Shown: positions 1-6,507 of the stretch, piece by piece
Layout: each line of letters begins with the position of its first letter
How positions within the stretch are numbered: position 1 is the first letter of the stretch
Source of the DNA: Spirochaetales bacterium UBA1265
Lineage (GTDB): Bacteria > Spirochaetota > Spirochaetia > Sphaerochaetales > Sphaerochaetaceae
Direction of reading: 5' to 3'
NCBI GenBank assembly: GCA_002308475.1
Contig: DBVL01000136.1
Span: forward strand, 5,011-13,498
Length of the DNA stretch: 8,488 nucleotides
Translations under genes and position numbers: made by a program
The notes under the pieces: model-generated
What the model was told of the DNA's origin: nothing
Seen by the model: the letters and a program-made list of their open reading frames with translations, nothing else
Databases searched by the model: none

Positions 1-65
1 TACAAGTTAACGCTTGGCCTGCAACCAGCAGCATAGCATCCATCAGTCGAAACCGATACATCCCC
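1..65 (-). ncRNA. ssrA: tmRNA (transfer-messenger RNA), 5' part only, runs off left edge
   Basis: tmRNA rescues stalled ribosomes together with SmpB: it is charged with alanine, enters the empty A site, and its short reading frame adds a degradation tag. On the minus strand the RNA starts at position 65 with GGGGATG, the 5' half of the tRNA-like acceptor stem (59-65). Next comes GGTTTCGAC (46-54), the signature D-loop region of bacterial tmRNA. After a GGTTGCAGGC segment there is a small stem, CAAG (13-16) pairing with CUUG (3-6), placed where the first pseudoknot normally sits. The tag reading frame, remaining pseudoknots, T-arm and 3' end, which should pair with GGGGATG and carry the mature CCA, lie outside the window. 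smpB is only about 1.6 kb upstream on the same strand, which supports the call. The mature 5' end is set by analogy; RNase P normally makes it. Confidence 0.92.
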
Positions 66-71
66 TTATTC

Positions 72-96
72 AGACTACACTGGGTAAACAAATATA
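72..96 (-). promoter_or_regulatory. possible -10 elements upstream of ssrA
   Basis: The 56 bp between the kinase stop codon and the tmRNA 5' end contain two possible minus-strand -10 elements. TAGTCT (72-77) would place the start site almost exactly at the mature 5' end. TATATT (91-96) would give a leader of about 19 nt for RNase P to remove. Neither has a convincing -35 at normal spacing. There is also no hairpin terminator after the kinase gene, so read-through from the upstream operon could contribute. Weak call. Confidence 0.3.
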
Positions 97-121
97 CATT
101 CAAAGAGTTACAAAAAGCAAG

Positions 122-1681
122 TCAATCCAGAGAAATTCCAGCAAGACGTTTGAGCTTTTTGAACAGTCCGGTATTTACTTTCTCAATATGACAATAGACA
201 TTATTGAAAATATCCATATAGAGCTTGTGTCTCTTGCTGTTCGGCTTGAAAACCTTTCCATCATGAGACATGGATAAAGCAGCACTCTGGTAGTCTGGAA
301 AAACACCAAGACCAACAAAGCCAGACATGGCAGAACCTATAGCTGTTGCTTCATGAGTCTGGATTCTCTTAATAGGCTTTCCGAATATATCTGCTGCTAT
401 CTGTACAACCAGATCGCTCTTACTTCCGCCTCCGGCTATGTATAACTCATCAACATGGAGTCCTGATCTTCTTTCCATTCTCTTCATGGCCATAAGAAGT
501 TCAAAATCAATGCCCTCAATAATGGCTCTGTACAGATGTTTTTTTGTATGCTTATCAGAGAGACCTTCAATGACACCCTTTGCAAAAGGATTTCCTGCTC
601 CTGGCGAGAGATGTGGGGTAATCACAAGACCATTGCATCCTGGAGGAACATCTTTAAGGTATTCATCCAGAATCTCTTCTGCAGAGCATCCGTTTTCTTC
701 GGCCTTTTTAGCTTCAGCCTGACAGAACTCATTCTTGAACCATGTCAGAGTCCAGTATCCTCTATAAATCTGGTACTCTGAGTTGTAGTACCCAGGGATG
801 ATTGAAGGATAAGAGGGGAGAAATGGCTCAGGTTCAAAGTATTTTGGGGAACAGAACTGGATAGTTGCAGCAGAACCAAGGGAAATGGCAGCTTTACCAT
901 CTCCTATTACTGACAGCCCTAAAGCCTCGCTGGCTTTATCTGTTCCGGAAGCAAACAAGGGAAGTCCCTCCGGTATGCCGCTTTTTTCAGATGTCTCCTT
1001 GTTGATTCTACCTATGATTTGGGCAGATTCAACCAGGTCAATAAGTTTGTCTTTAGGAATATCTGCCACACACCTTGAAAGCCCCTTGTCCATCCATTTT
1101 CTTTTTTTGTTATCAAAGGGCACATGTCCTACTTGATTTGCTACACTGTCTTTCTTCTCTCCTGTAAGTTTAAATGTAAGATAACCGGAAAGAAAAATGA
1201 ACTTACTGGTTTTCTTCCATAGTTTTTCCTCGTTTTCTCTTATCCAGTTATAGAAAGAGTTCTGGTATAGCATTTTGACCGTCTCAGTCATGCCTACAAT
1301 ACTGAAGGCAGCTTTCTGCCATAGTGGAGGATTTGGAACTTTTGAAGCTCTACGCTCATCAAGCCACAGAATGAGGTTCCTAAGTGGTTTGAAATCCTTA
1401 TCTACAAGCAAGACTGAATCTCTTATACAGGCAATTGTCACACCTTGAATTCTTTTGAATAGTTCCTCTCCATTTTCAGATTCTCTGATTTCCTTAGCAG
1501 TTCTACACAGACCCTCGTAGTAAAAGTCCGGTTCCTGCTCTGCACGACCGAAAACTTCTGAGGGTAGGTATGGCTGTGGATATATGTAAGAAGATGAACC
1601 CTCTATTTCACCCCTGCTGTTCACAAGAAGGGCGCGCATACTCTGAGTTCCTACATCAAAAGTCAGTACCAATGGGTCCAT
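122..1681 (-). CDS. FGGY-family carbohydrate kinase (xylulokinase-like)
   Basis: Cytoplasmic ATP-dependent sugar or polyol kinase of the FGGY family, 519 residues, the usual length. FGGY_N starts with the phosphate loop at residues 8-14 (FDVGTQS). The conserved SGTDKASEALG block at 246-255 carries the likely general base Asp248. FGGY_C has the ISLGSAAT segment (266-273) and the adenosine-binding AGGGSKSD motif (416-423), followed by ATAIGSA (445-451). These show that it is an intact kinase of the broad xylulokinase/glycerol-kinase group. The substrate cannot be read from sequence, so no symbol is given. The ATG is preceded on the minus strand by a strong Shine-Dalgarno, GGAGG at 1686-1690, 4 nt away. 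It lies 18 nt after smpB and probably shares its transcript. No sugar transporter, isomerase or regulator is nearby, which is unusual for a catabolic kinase. Confidence 0.93.
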   Translation of the reverse strand: MDPLVLTFDVGTQSMRALLVNSRGEIEGSSSYIYPQPYLPSEVFGRAEQEPDFYYEGLCRTAKEIRESENGEELFKRIQGVTIACIRDSVLLVDKDFKPLRNLILWLDERRASKVPNPPLWQKAAFSIVGMTETVKMLYQNSFYNWIRENEEKLWKKTSKFIFLSGYLTFKLTGEKKDSVANQVGHVPFDNKKRKWMDKGLSRCVADIPKDKLIDLVESAQIIGRINKETSEKSGIPEGLPLFASGTDKASEALGLSVIGDGKAAISLGSAATIQFCSPKYFEPEPFLPSYPSIIPGYYNSEYQIYRGYWTLTWFKNEFCQAEAKKAEENGCSAEEILDEYLKDVPPGCNGLVITPHLSPGAGNPFAKGVIEGLSDKHTKKHLYRAIIEGIDFELLMAMKRMERRSGLHVDELYIAGGGSKSDLVVQIAADIFGKPIKRIQTHEATAIGSAMSGFVGLGVFPDYQSAALSMSHDGKVFKPNSKRHKLYMDIFNNVYCHIEKVNTGLFKKLKRLAGISLD

Positions 1682-1699
1682 AATCCCTCCCTTAAACCC

Positions 1700-2170
1700 T
1701 TACTTGAAGAAGTCTCGTGCTTCACGTCTTGCTTGACGGTCAATATCACGTTCTTTTATTGCCTGTTTCTTATCATGAAGGTCTTTGCCTCTGGCAAGGG
1801 AAACCTGAATCTTTACTCTGTTTCCTTTCAGATAAACTTTAGTAGGTACTATGGTCAGACCTTTTTCCTCTGTTTTTCTCTTAAGTCTTTTAATCTCTTG
1901 CTTGTGAACAAGAAGTCTTCTGTTTCTATCGCTTTGATGGTTGAAAATAGAACCTTTATCATAAGGTTGGATTGTGAAACCTGTCAGAATCAATTCTCCA
2001 TCAACCACTTTTATATAGGAGTCTCCAAAGCTGAACTTTCCCTGGCGCAGAGATTTTACTTCAGTGCCTTCCAATGAGATACCAGCCTCAAGATCATCTA
2101 TGATCTGATAGTTGAAATAAGCTTTTTTATTTGTTTGAAGAACTTCTATCTTCGCTTTTTCTTCACTCAT
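1700..2170 (-). CDS. smpB: SmpB, tmRNA-binding protein
   Basis: SmpB binds the tRNA-like domain of tmRNA, delivers it to stalled ribosomes and is essential for trans-translation. It is 156 residues, the family norm. The OB-fold body includes GISLEGTEVKSLR (30-42), the hallmark N-terminal motif, then GDSYIKVVDGEL (49-60) with a following PYDKGSIFNH segment (69-78). The basic C-terminal part GKDLHDKK...IKERD (128-142) is the tail that threads into the empty mRNA channel; His132 matches the conserved His of this segment. The ATG at 2170 has AGGA 6 nt upstream on the minus strand. The gene begins 13 nt after the PEGA/FGE-like gene and ends 18 nt before the kinase, so all three are likely co-transcribed. 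Its RNA partner ssrA begins at position 65 on the same strand. Certain by motif and length. Confidence 0.97.
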   Translation of the reverse strand: MSEEKAKIEVLQTNKKAYFNYQIIDDLEAGISLEGTEVKSLRQGKFSFGDSYIKVVDGELILTGFTIQPYDKGSIFNHQSDRNRRLLVHKQEIKRLKRKTEEKGLTIVPTKVYLKGNRVKIQVSLARGKDLHDKKQAIKERDIDRQARREARDFFK

Positions 2171-2183
2171 AGGTTTTCCTTTA

Positions 2184-3473
2184 TCAGTTGTTCCATATGA
2201 TTCTGAAACCCACGTAGTCTGAACATGTATTTAGTGGCCATGTTCCAGCATCCCAAATCGATATGTTATCACTATTGTTGACGTAGCTTCCACCTTTGAT
2301 TATGACCTCGGCTTCTGCTCCTGTGGAAAGGAACTTCTGAGCTACATCATCAGAGTATCTGGCCCCAGGAATATATGGAGAAGAAGTGAACTCCCAGACT
2401 CCGCCCAACATGGAAACAGCCATATCTGCGGTAGATGCACTGACTAGTGTGCGCTGATAGCTCTGCTCAGAGACAGATGCAGCTGTTATCCATTGATTCT
2501 CTGTTGGAAGTGAAACATCTTTACCTGTCTTACTGCTTAGCCATGAGCAGTAGGCTAGGGCAGCATGATAACTGATGTTTCTCACTGGTCGTGCCTCTGA
2601 AGGACTGTCAGTATTTATGTCTGCCAGATAGTATTTGTCTGCAACATTGTCGGATATAAGTGTCTGGATATTATCTTTGCTCCAGTATGGAACTTCCTTT
2701 ATGAAATCAACGTACTGTTTTTCAGTAATCTCATTTCTTGAGATGGAAAAACCATCTCCTAAGTTGTATCCGTTTATTCCATAAAGCAAGGTTGATTTAA
2801 CTGAAGAAAAGCTTCTTGTTTTTTCTTCTGAGGAAGGTGTCTTTATGGAAGTATCAAGGCTATACCCCATAATTGAAGCAGCTTTCTCAGCATCTGCTTT
2901 CATCTCATCAGTTGTTATGAACAAACATGCAAGATCAAATATTTCTTTTGTGTTCTCGCTGTATGTTTTAACACTCTTGGCATAGTTTTCAAACAATGGA
3001 GGATAATTATATATGCTGTCATAACTTAAAACTGCACTGTAGGAAGCAATATCTGTCAGGAACTCTTTTGTAAGAGCAGAGAAGGCTTCTTTAGTCAGGG
3101 TGGAAGAGCTGTTTATGCTTTGTTTTCTGGGAACAAGCCATGTAAGGAAAACAGGATGGGAGATTTTTATATCAAAACGGTCAATCTCATGTCCATTAAC
3201 TGAGTAAACAACTTCATGGTTGCCACTTGGAACAGTTTTTGTAAAAGGTGTGCCTCCAGCATAAGAGCCATCAATATAGACTGCAGCGTTATAGACTTCT
3301 GATGTGAAAGTAACTCTCTTGCTGCCACTTAGTATTCCAGGAAGGAAGCAAATAAGAAAGAGTAAAACAATTAATACAAATGCGTATAATAATGAAAGCC
3401 ATTTTCCTGGTTTCATCCCAAAGTGCTCTTTAAGATGTACCGGTTCGACTTTTGGAAGTACCTTTTTTCTCAT
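2184..3473 (-). CDS. membrane-anchored PEGA and FGE-sulfatase (SUMF1-like) domain protein
   Basis: Unnamed 429-residue protein. A basic N-terminal tail (1-25) precedes one membrane segment (about 27-49), predicting an inside tail and an extracytoplasmic body. A PEGA-type module follows at about 55-92 (YIDGSYAGGTPF at 66-77), then a polar helical linker (about 120-225). The C-terminal 200 residues form an FGE-sulfatase/SUMF1-like domain: FSISRNEITEKQYVDF (242-257), RPVRNISYHAALAYCSWL (295-312), LPTENQW (322-328), GGVWEF (357-362), KGGSY (393-397) and GFR (422-424). The cysteines of true formylglycine-generating enzymes, just after the GGSY motif, are missing (VNNSDNIS follows), so enzymatic sulfatase maturation is unlikely. 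A binding or envelope role is inference. It is probably the first gene of the smpB operon and ends in tandem stops TGA-TAA. The start has only a distant AAAGG (3485-3489, 11 nt away); Met20 is an alternative start. Confidence 0.85.
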   Translation of the reverse strand: MRKKVLPKVEPVHLKEHFGMKPGKWLSLLYAFVLIVLLFLICFLPGILSGSKRVTFTSEVYNAAVYIDGSYAGGTPFTKTVPSGNHEVVYSVNGHEIDRFDIKISHPVFLTWLVPRKQSINSSSTLTKEAFSALTKEFLTDIASYSAVLSYDSIYNYPPLFENYAKSVKTYSENTKEIFDLACLFITTDEMKADAEKAASIMGYSLDTSIKTPSSEEKTRSFSSVKSTLLYGINGYNLGDGFSISRNEITEKQYVDFIKEVPYWSKDNIQTLISDNVADKYYLADINTDSPSEARPVRNISYHAALAYCSWLSSKTGKDVSLPTENQWITAASVSEQSYQRTLVSASTADMAVSMLGGVWEFTSSPYIPGARYSDDVAQKFLSTGAEAEVIIKGGSYVNNSDNISIWDAGTWPLNTCSDYVGFRIIWNN

Positions 3474-3522
3474 ACTTAAAAGTACCTTTATATATGCTGA
3501 GTGTCAATTCAAAGCGTCTTAC

Positions 3523-3551
3523 TTGAACTTGCTTGACCGTGTTGTTATATT
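3523..3551 (+). promoter_or_regulatory. candidate lepB-hemW promoter
   Basis: TTGAAC (3523-3528) and TATATT (3546-3551) with a 17-nt spacer match a housekeeping promoter well (four of six and five of six consensus bases). Transcription would start near 3558, giving a very short leader of about 14 nt that holds the TGAGG ribosome-binding site at 3559-3563. The -10 overlaps the -10 of the oppositely directed candidate promoter. Confidence 0.55.
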
Positions 3552-3571
3552 TTTGTCATGAGGTTATTCAA
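3544..3571 (-). promoter_or_regulatory. candidate promoter for the PEGA/FGE-smpB-kinase unit
   Basis: On the minus strand, TTGAAT (3566-3571) and TATAAC (3544-3549) are 16 nt apart and resemble a housekeeping sigma promoter. Transcription would start near 3537, giving a leader of about 64 nt that contains the AAAGG site at 3485-3489. A rival is TTGACA (3502-3507) with TACTTT (3479-3484), spacer 17. It has a perfect -35 but a poor -10, and would start transcription at the ATG itself, making a leaderless mRNA. Confidence 0.4.
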
Positions 3572-4579
3572 ATGAGCATGAATATGGACAGAGTTTATGA
3601 TTTTGTGCAGTTGAAGACAGAAGCTTATCTGACACGAAGAAAAGCAAAAAAACTGTATGAAAAGCAAAACAGAACCTTTAAAACAGAAATACTCGACTGG
3701 TTGGATGCTATTGTCTTTGCCGTTGTGGTTGTTCTTATTGTAAACCTCCTGTTTGTCCAACTCTTTGTAATACCCAGCCCTTCTATGGAAACAACACTTA
3801 TGACTGGCGAGAGGGTAGCTGTCAGTAAGTTTGTCTATGGATGTGAGATATTTCCAGAAGGTCCCAAGATTTTCAGTGGAAGAATTCCTGACAGGGATGA
3901 AATCATTACTTTTTACAATCCAAACTATGAGAGCAAAGGCCCTGTGTTTTCCACACTCAGTACTGTTCTTTACATGGCTACTTTCTCTATTGTGAACATA
4001 GACAAAGACGCAGATGGAAACATAAGGGAAAAACTGCTTGTAAAACGGGCTGCGGGTGTTGGTGGAGACACTGTAACCTTTGAGAACGGATATGCGAAGA
4101 TAAAATTAAGCGGAACCGGTGAGTATGTGGATGAAAGTGTTTTCCGCCTTGAAAATGGTTATTCTGTCTCTCAGAAGAGAAGTATAGAGACTGAGACATA
4201 TACCGGCTATAATGCCCTCGGACAGCTGAATGGAATGGCAGAGAAGAACCTCTCACTCAGCCAGGTTCCTTCTCATCTTTTGAATGACTATTATGCTTTA
4301 AATAAGAACGCTTTCTATACAGACAACTATGCCTATAATCTGAATATCTATGAGGGCATGAGAAAGGCTGATCCGACCGATCTCAGTGCAAGAAGTAACC
4401 ATGTCCGTATGCGTCTTGGAATTTACGTTCCTGAAGGAAGTGTTCTTCCTCTTGGAGATAACAGGGATAATTCCAGTGATGGAAGATATTTTGGTACTGT
4501 TTCAGAAGAAAAGATAAACGGAAAGGTTGTCTTTGTATTCTGGCCTCTTTCTGCTTTGCGTTCTGTCATAGGCAAATAA
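3572..4579 (+). CDS. lepB: signal peptidase I
   Basis: Type I signal peptidase (S26 family), which cleaves signal peptides from Sec/Tat-exported proteins on the outer face of the cytoplasmic membrane; 335 residues. A charged N-terminal part (1-42) leads into one membrane helix (about 44-66). Immediately after it comes box B, IPSPSM (67-72), with nucleophile Ser71. Box D, LLVKRAAGVGGD (155-166), holds general base Lys158, and box E, LGDNRDNSSDGRYFG (294-308), is near perfect. Between boxes D and E lies a long region (about 170-285) rich in Tyr, Asn and Ser, larger than in compact Gram-positive enzymes. The ATG at 3572 is chosen because TGAGG (3559-3563) sits 8 nt upstream; the in-frame TTG at 3533 is upstream of the predicted transcript start. 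hemW begins 4 nt after the stop. Box D has VGGD where LPGD is usual. Confidence 0.96.
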   Translation: MSMNMDRVYDFVQLKTEAYLTRRKAKKLYEKQNRTFKTEILDWLDAIVFAVVVVLIVNLLFVQLFVIPSPSMETTLMTGERVAVSKFVYGCEIFPEGPKIFSGRIPDRDEIITFYNPNYESKGPVFSTLSTVLYMATFSIVNIDKDADGNIREKLLVKRAAGVGGDTVTFENGYAKIKLSGTGEYVDESVFRLENGYSVSQKRSIETETYTGYNALGQLNGMAEKNLSLSQVPSHLLNDYYALNKNAFYTDNYAYNLNIYEGMRKADPTDLSARSNHVRMRLGIYVPEGSVLPLGDNRDNSSDGRYFGTVSEEKINGKVVFVFWPLSALRSVIGK

Positions 4580-4583
4580 TGAC

Positions 4584-5717
4584 ATGGCTTTCCTTTCCTG
4601 TTTTGATTTAAGGAAACAGAGCTCTCTATACCTTCATATCCCTTTTTGCTTCTCAAAGTGTGCCTACTGTGCATTCTATTCAAATTCAGGTTGCTCTGAA
4701 ACTCTCATATCTTCTTATGTGGACAAGCTTTGTGATGAAATTGAAGCCTTAACCACGCTTATGGATAAACCTTTTTATACAGCTTTCATAGGAGGCGGAA
4801 ATCCAGGTTGTCTTTCTCCTGAAGATTTGGAGAGAATCTGTAAGAAGGTATGTGCCAAGGGACGACCTGTAGAGTTTACCTGTGAGATGAATCCTGAAAG
4901 TCTGACAAGAAACCATTTTCCACTGTTTGAAAAATATATGACCAGGCTATCTATGGGCATTCAGAGTCTGGATGAGAAAGCGCTTTCTTTTCTCGGACGA
5001 AACTGTTCTCTGGAAGATGAACTTAAAGCAATAAACATGGCTAAGGATCTGAGGGAGAAAACCGGAACTTCTCTTAATTTTGATTTAATCTGCTGTATAC
5101 CTACAGAGCACAACAGTATTTCAGATATGAAAAAGATTGTAGAGATGGCAACTCCGGATCATATTAGTCTTTATGCTCTCAGCATAGAAGAAGGAACAGG
5201 TTTGTATAAGAGGGGCTTGTCTCCCATGTCTGATGATAGACAGTATGCTGAACTCAAGAGTCTATGGTCGGTTTTGAATTCTTTAGGCTATGAACACTAT
5301 GAGGTTTCAAATTTTGCAAAGAAAGGAAAAGAAAGTCTTCACAACAGCGTTTACTGGGATTATGAGCAGTACATAGGTTTGGGCTGTTCTGCTGCTTCTA
5401 CAGGTTTTACACAGGAAGGAACATACAGGTGTGAGAACATCTCAGATATAAAAACCTACGTTTCATCTGAAATCTTTTCCACCTATAATCTCACCAGGCT
5501 TTCAGATGAAGAGATTGAGGAAGAACTAATCATGCTTGGCTTGCGTCATAAAAAAGGACTGTCTCTACAACGGCTTGAGAAAATTAGAGGAAGTAAAATA
5601 AGGTCAATTCCAGACGGATTTTCTATTATAGATAACTATATAGTTCCAAACGAGGAAGGATTGCTGACGGCTGATGCTGCGGCTCTCTCAGTTGACAGCG
5701 CACTGTATACTTTGTAA
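4584..5717 (+). CDS. hemW: HemW-type radical SAM protein (divergent)
   Basis: Radical SAM protein of the HemW/HemN family, 377 residues, usual HemW length. HemW is described as a heme-binding protein or heme chaperone, not the coproporphyrinogen dehydrogenase HemN. The iron-sulfur cluster motif CFSKCAYC gives Cys22, Cys26 and Cys29, and Phe31 stands where HemN has a fourth Cys, which favours HemW. Other family marks are CEMNPES (101-107), RLSMGIQSLDEKALSFLGR (122-140), YEVSNFAKKG (240-249) and HNSVYW (254-259). Three usually conserved spots differ: GGGNP (70-74) for GGGTP, DLICCIP (168-174) for DLIYGLP, and GLGCSAAS (266-273), where the usual GAHS His is Ala. The start at 4584 lies 4 nt after lepB with no clear Shine-Dalgarno, so translational coupling is likely. 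Family certain; exact biochemical role less so. Confidence 0.9.
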   Translation: MAFLSCFDLRKQSSLYLHIPFCFSKCAYCAFYSNSGCSETLISSYVDKLCDEIEALTTLMDKPFYTAFIGGGNPGCLSPEDLERICKKVCAKGRPVEFTCEMNPESLTRNHFPLFEKYMTRLSMGIQSLDEKALSFLGRNCSLEDELKAINMAKDLREKTGTSLNFDLICCIPTEHNSISDMKKIVEMATPDHISLYALSIEEGTGLYKRGLSPMSDDRQYAELKSLWSVLNSLGYEHYEVSNFAKKGKESLHNSVYWDYEQYIGLGCSAASTGFTQEGTYRCENISDIKTYVSSEIFSTYNLTRLSDEEIEEELIMLGLRHKKGLSLQRLEKIRGSKIRSIPDGFSIIDNYIVPNEEGLLTADAAALSVDSALYTL

Positions 5718-5720
5718 AAT
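5692..5720 (+). promoter_or_regulatory. strong candidate promoter for yebC-ruvCAB
   Basis: TTGACA (5692-5697, perfect consensus) and TAAAAT (5715-5720, one mismatch) are separated by exactly 17 nt. The promoter lies inside the 3' end of hemW and its -10 covers the hemW TAA stop (5715-5717). Transcription would start near 5727, leaving a leader of about 30 nt before the yebC ATG. It would make the yebC-ruv genes independent of the lepB-hemW promoter. Confidence 0.72.
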
Positions 5721-5745
5721 ATTGCAGTTATTCTACTTAATACAT

Positions 5746-5752
5746 AGAGAGG
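5746..5752 (+). promoter_or_regulatory. yebC ribosome-binding site
   Basis: AGAGAGG ends 5 nt before the ATG at 5758. It decides the start: an in-frame ATG at 5674 lies inside hemW, and family members begin with MSGHSKW, which the ATG at 5758 encodes. Confidence 0.85.
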
Positions 5753-5757
5753 TATAC

Positions 5758-6495
5758 ATGTCAGGTCATAGCAAATGGGCTACTATCAAGCATAAGAAAG
5801 GTATAGCCGACCAGAAAAGAGGACAGAAGTTCACAAAACTTATCAAGGAAATCAGTGTCGCAGCCAAAATGGGCGGAGCAGATCCTGATACAAACGCAGC
5901 ACTTAGAACAGCCATTCTTAAGGCTAGAGCAGAGAACATGCCCAAGGACAATATTGAGCGTGCCATCAAGAAAGGCTCCGGAGAAATGGGTGATGCGCAG
6001 TTCTTTGAACTTGTTTATGAAGGCTATGCTCCTGGCGGTGTTGCTATAATCATTGATACCCTCACAGATAACAAGAACAGAACAGCTTCAGATGTCAGAA
6101 GCACTCTTACCAAGCTTGGTGGATCTCTTGGCGCTACTGGATGTGTCTCATACATGTTCCAGACCAAGGGTGTAATCATCTACGACGGTGAGAAGTATAA
6201 TGAGGATGAAGTTCTTAATGCCGCTCTTGAAGCAGGTGCCGAAGACGTTATCACAGAAGATGGTACAATTGAAGTCAGAACCGCACAGGGTGATTTTGGT
6301 GCTGTTCTTGAGGCCATGCAGGCAGCAGGCTTTGAGCAGGAAAGTGCTGACGTAAACAGAATTCCTGATACAACTGTTGCTCTTGATAAAGAGAAGGCAC
6401 AAAAGGTTATGAATATTGTTGAGCGCCTTGAGGATCTTGATGATGTTCAGCAGGTTTCCACAAACCTTGATCTTCCGGATGACTTTGAAGAGTAA
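5758..6495 (+). CDS. yebC: YebC/PmpR/TACO1-family protein
   Basis: Member of the conserved YebC/TACO1 family, long annotated as a transcriptional regulator and more recently linked to translation of difficult (proline-rich) sequences; acts in the cytoplasm. It is 245 residues, full length. The family signature MSGHSKWATIKHKKG opens the protein, followed by QKRGQKFTKLIKEI (19-32). Domain I also includes NMPKDNIERAIKKG (62-75). The central part has YEGYAPGGVAIIIDTLTDN (92-110) and GCVSYMF (129-135), and the acidic C-terminal domain ends DLPDDFEE. The ruvC gene starts 12 nt downstream, and the association with ruvC is widespread in bacteria. A promoter overlapping the hemW stop and a good Shine-Dalgarno suggest it heads the operon. 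Whether it acts on transcription or translation here cannot be told from sequence. Confidence 0.96.
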   Translation: MSGHSKWATIKHKKGIADQKRGQKFTKLIKEISVAAKMGGADPDTNAALRTAILKARAENMPKDNIERAIKKGSGEMGDAQFFELVYEGYAPGGVAIIIDTLTDNKNRTASDVRSTLTKLGGSLGATGCVSYMFQTKGVIIYDGEKYNEDEVLNAALEAGAEDVITEDGTIEVRTAQGDFGAVLEAMQAAGFEQESADVNRIPDTTVALDKEKAQKVMNIVERLEDLDDVQQVSTNLDLPDDFEE

Positions 6496-6507
6496 TCTGA
6501 GATAATT

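Noticed and set aside
14..277. Plus-strand open frame of 87 codons at the left edge
   Set aside because: It runs over the tmRNA 5' end and the 3' end of the kinase in antisense, has no ribosome-binding site and shows no family motif.
1733..2077. Plus-strand open frame antisense to smpB
   Set aside because: It is a shadow of smpB; its Phe/Ser-rich translation reflects the reverse of Lys/Glu-rich codons.
2184..3473. Calling the FGE-like protein a formylglycine-generating enzyme
   Set aside because: The active cysteines after the GGSY motif are absent and no sulfatase gene is nearby.
3533..3571. Upstream TTG start for lepB
   Set aside because: It overlaps the candidate promoter, lies before the ribosome-binding site TGAGG and adds no family-conserved residues.
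4579..4611. ATG overlapping the lepB stop (TAATG) as a hemW start
   Set aside because: It is in another frame from hemW and stops after ten codons.
4584..5717. Calling the radical SAM protein HemN (oxygen-independent coproporphyrinogen dehydrogenase)
   Set aside because: It is shorter than HemN and has Phe31 where HemN carries its extra Cys; other motifs match HemW.
5674..5757. Upstream in-frame ATG for yebC inside hemW
   Set aside because: The family N-terminus MSGHSKW begins at 5758, which has its own good ribosome-binding site.
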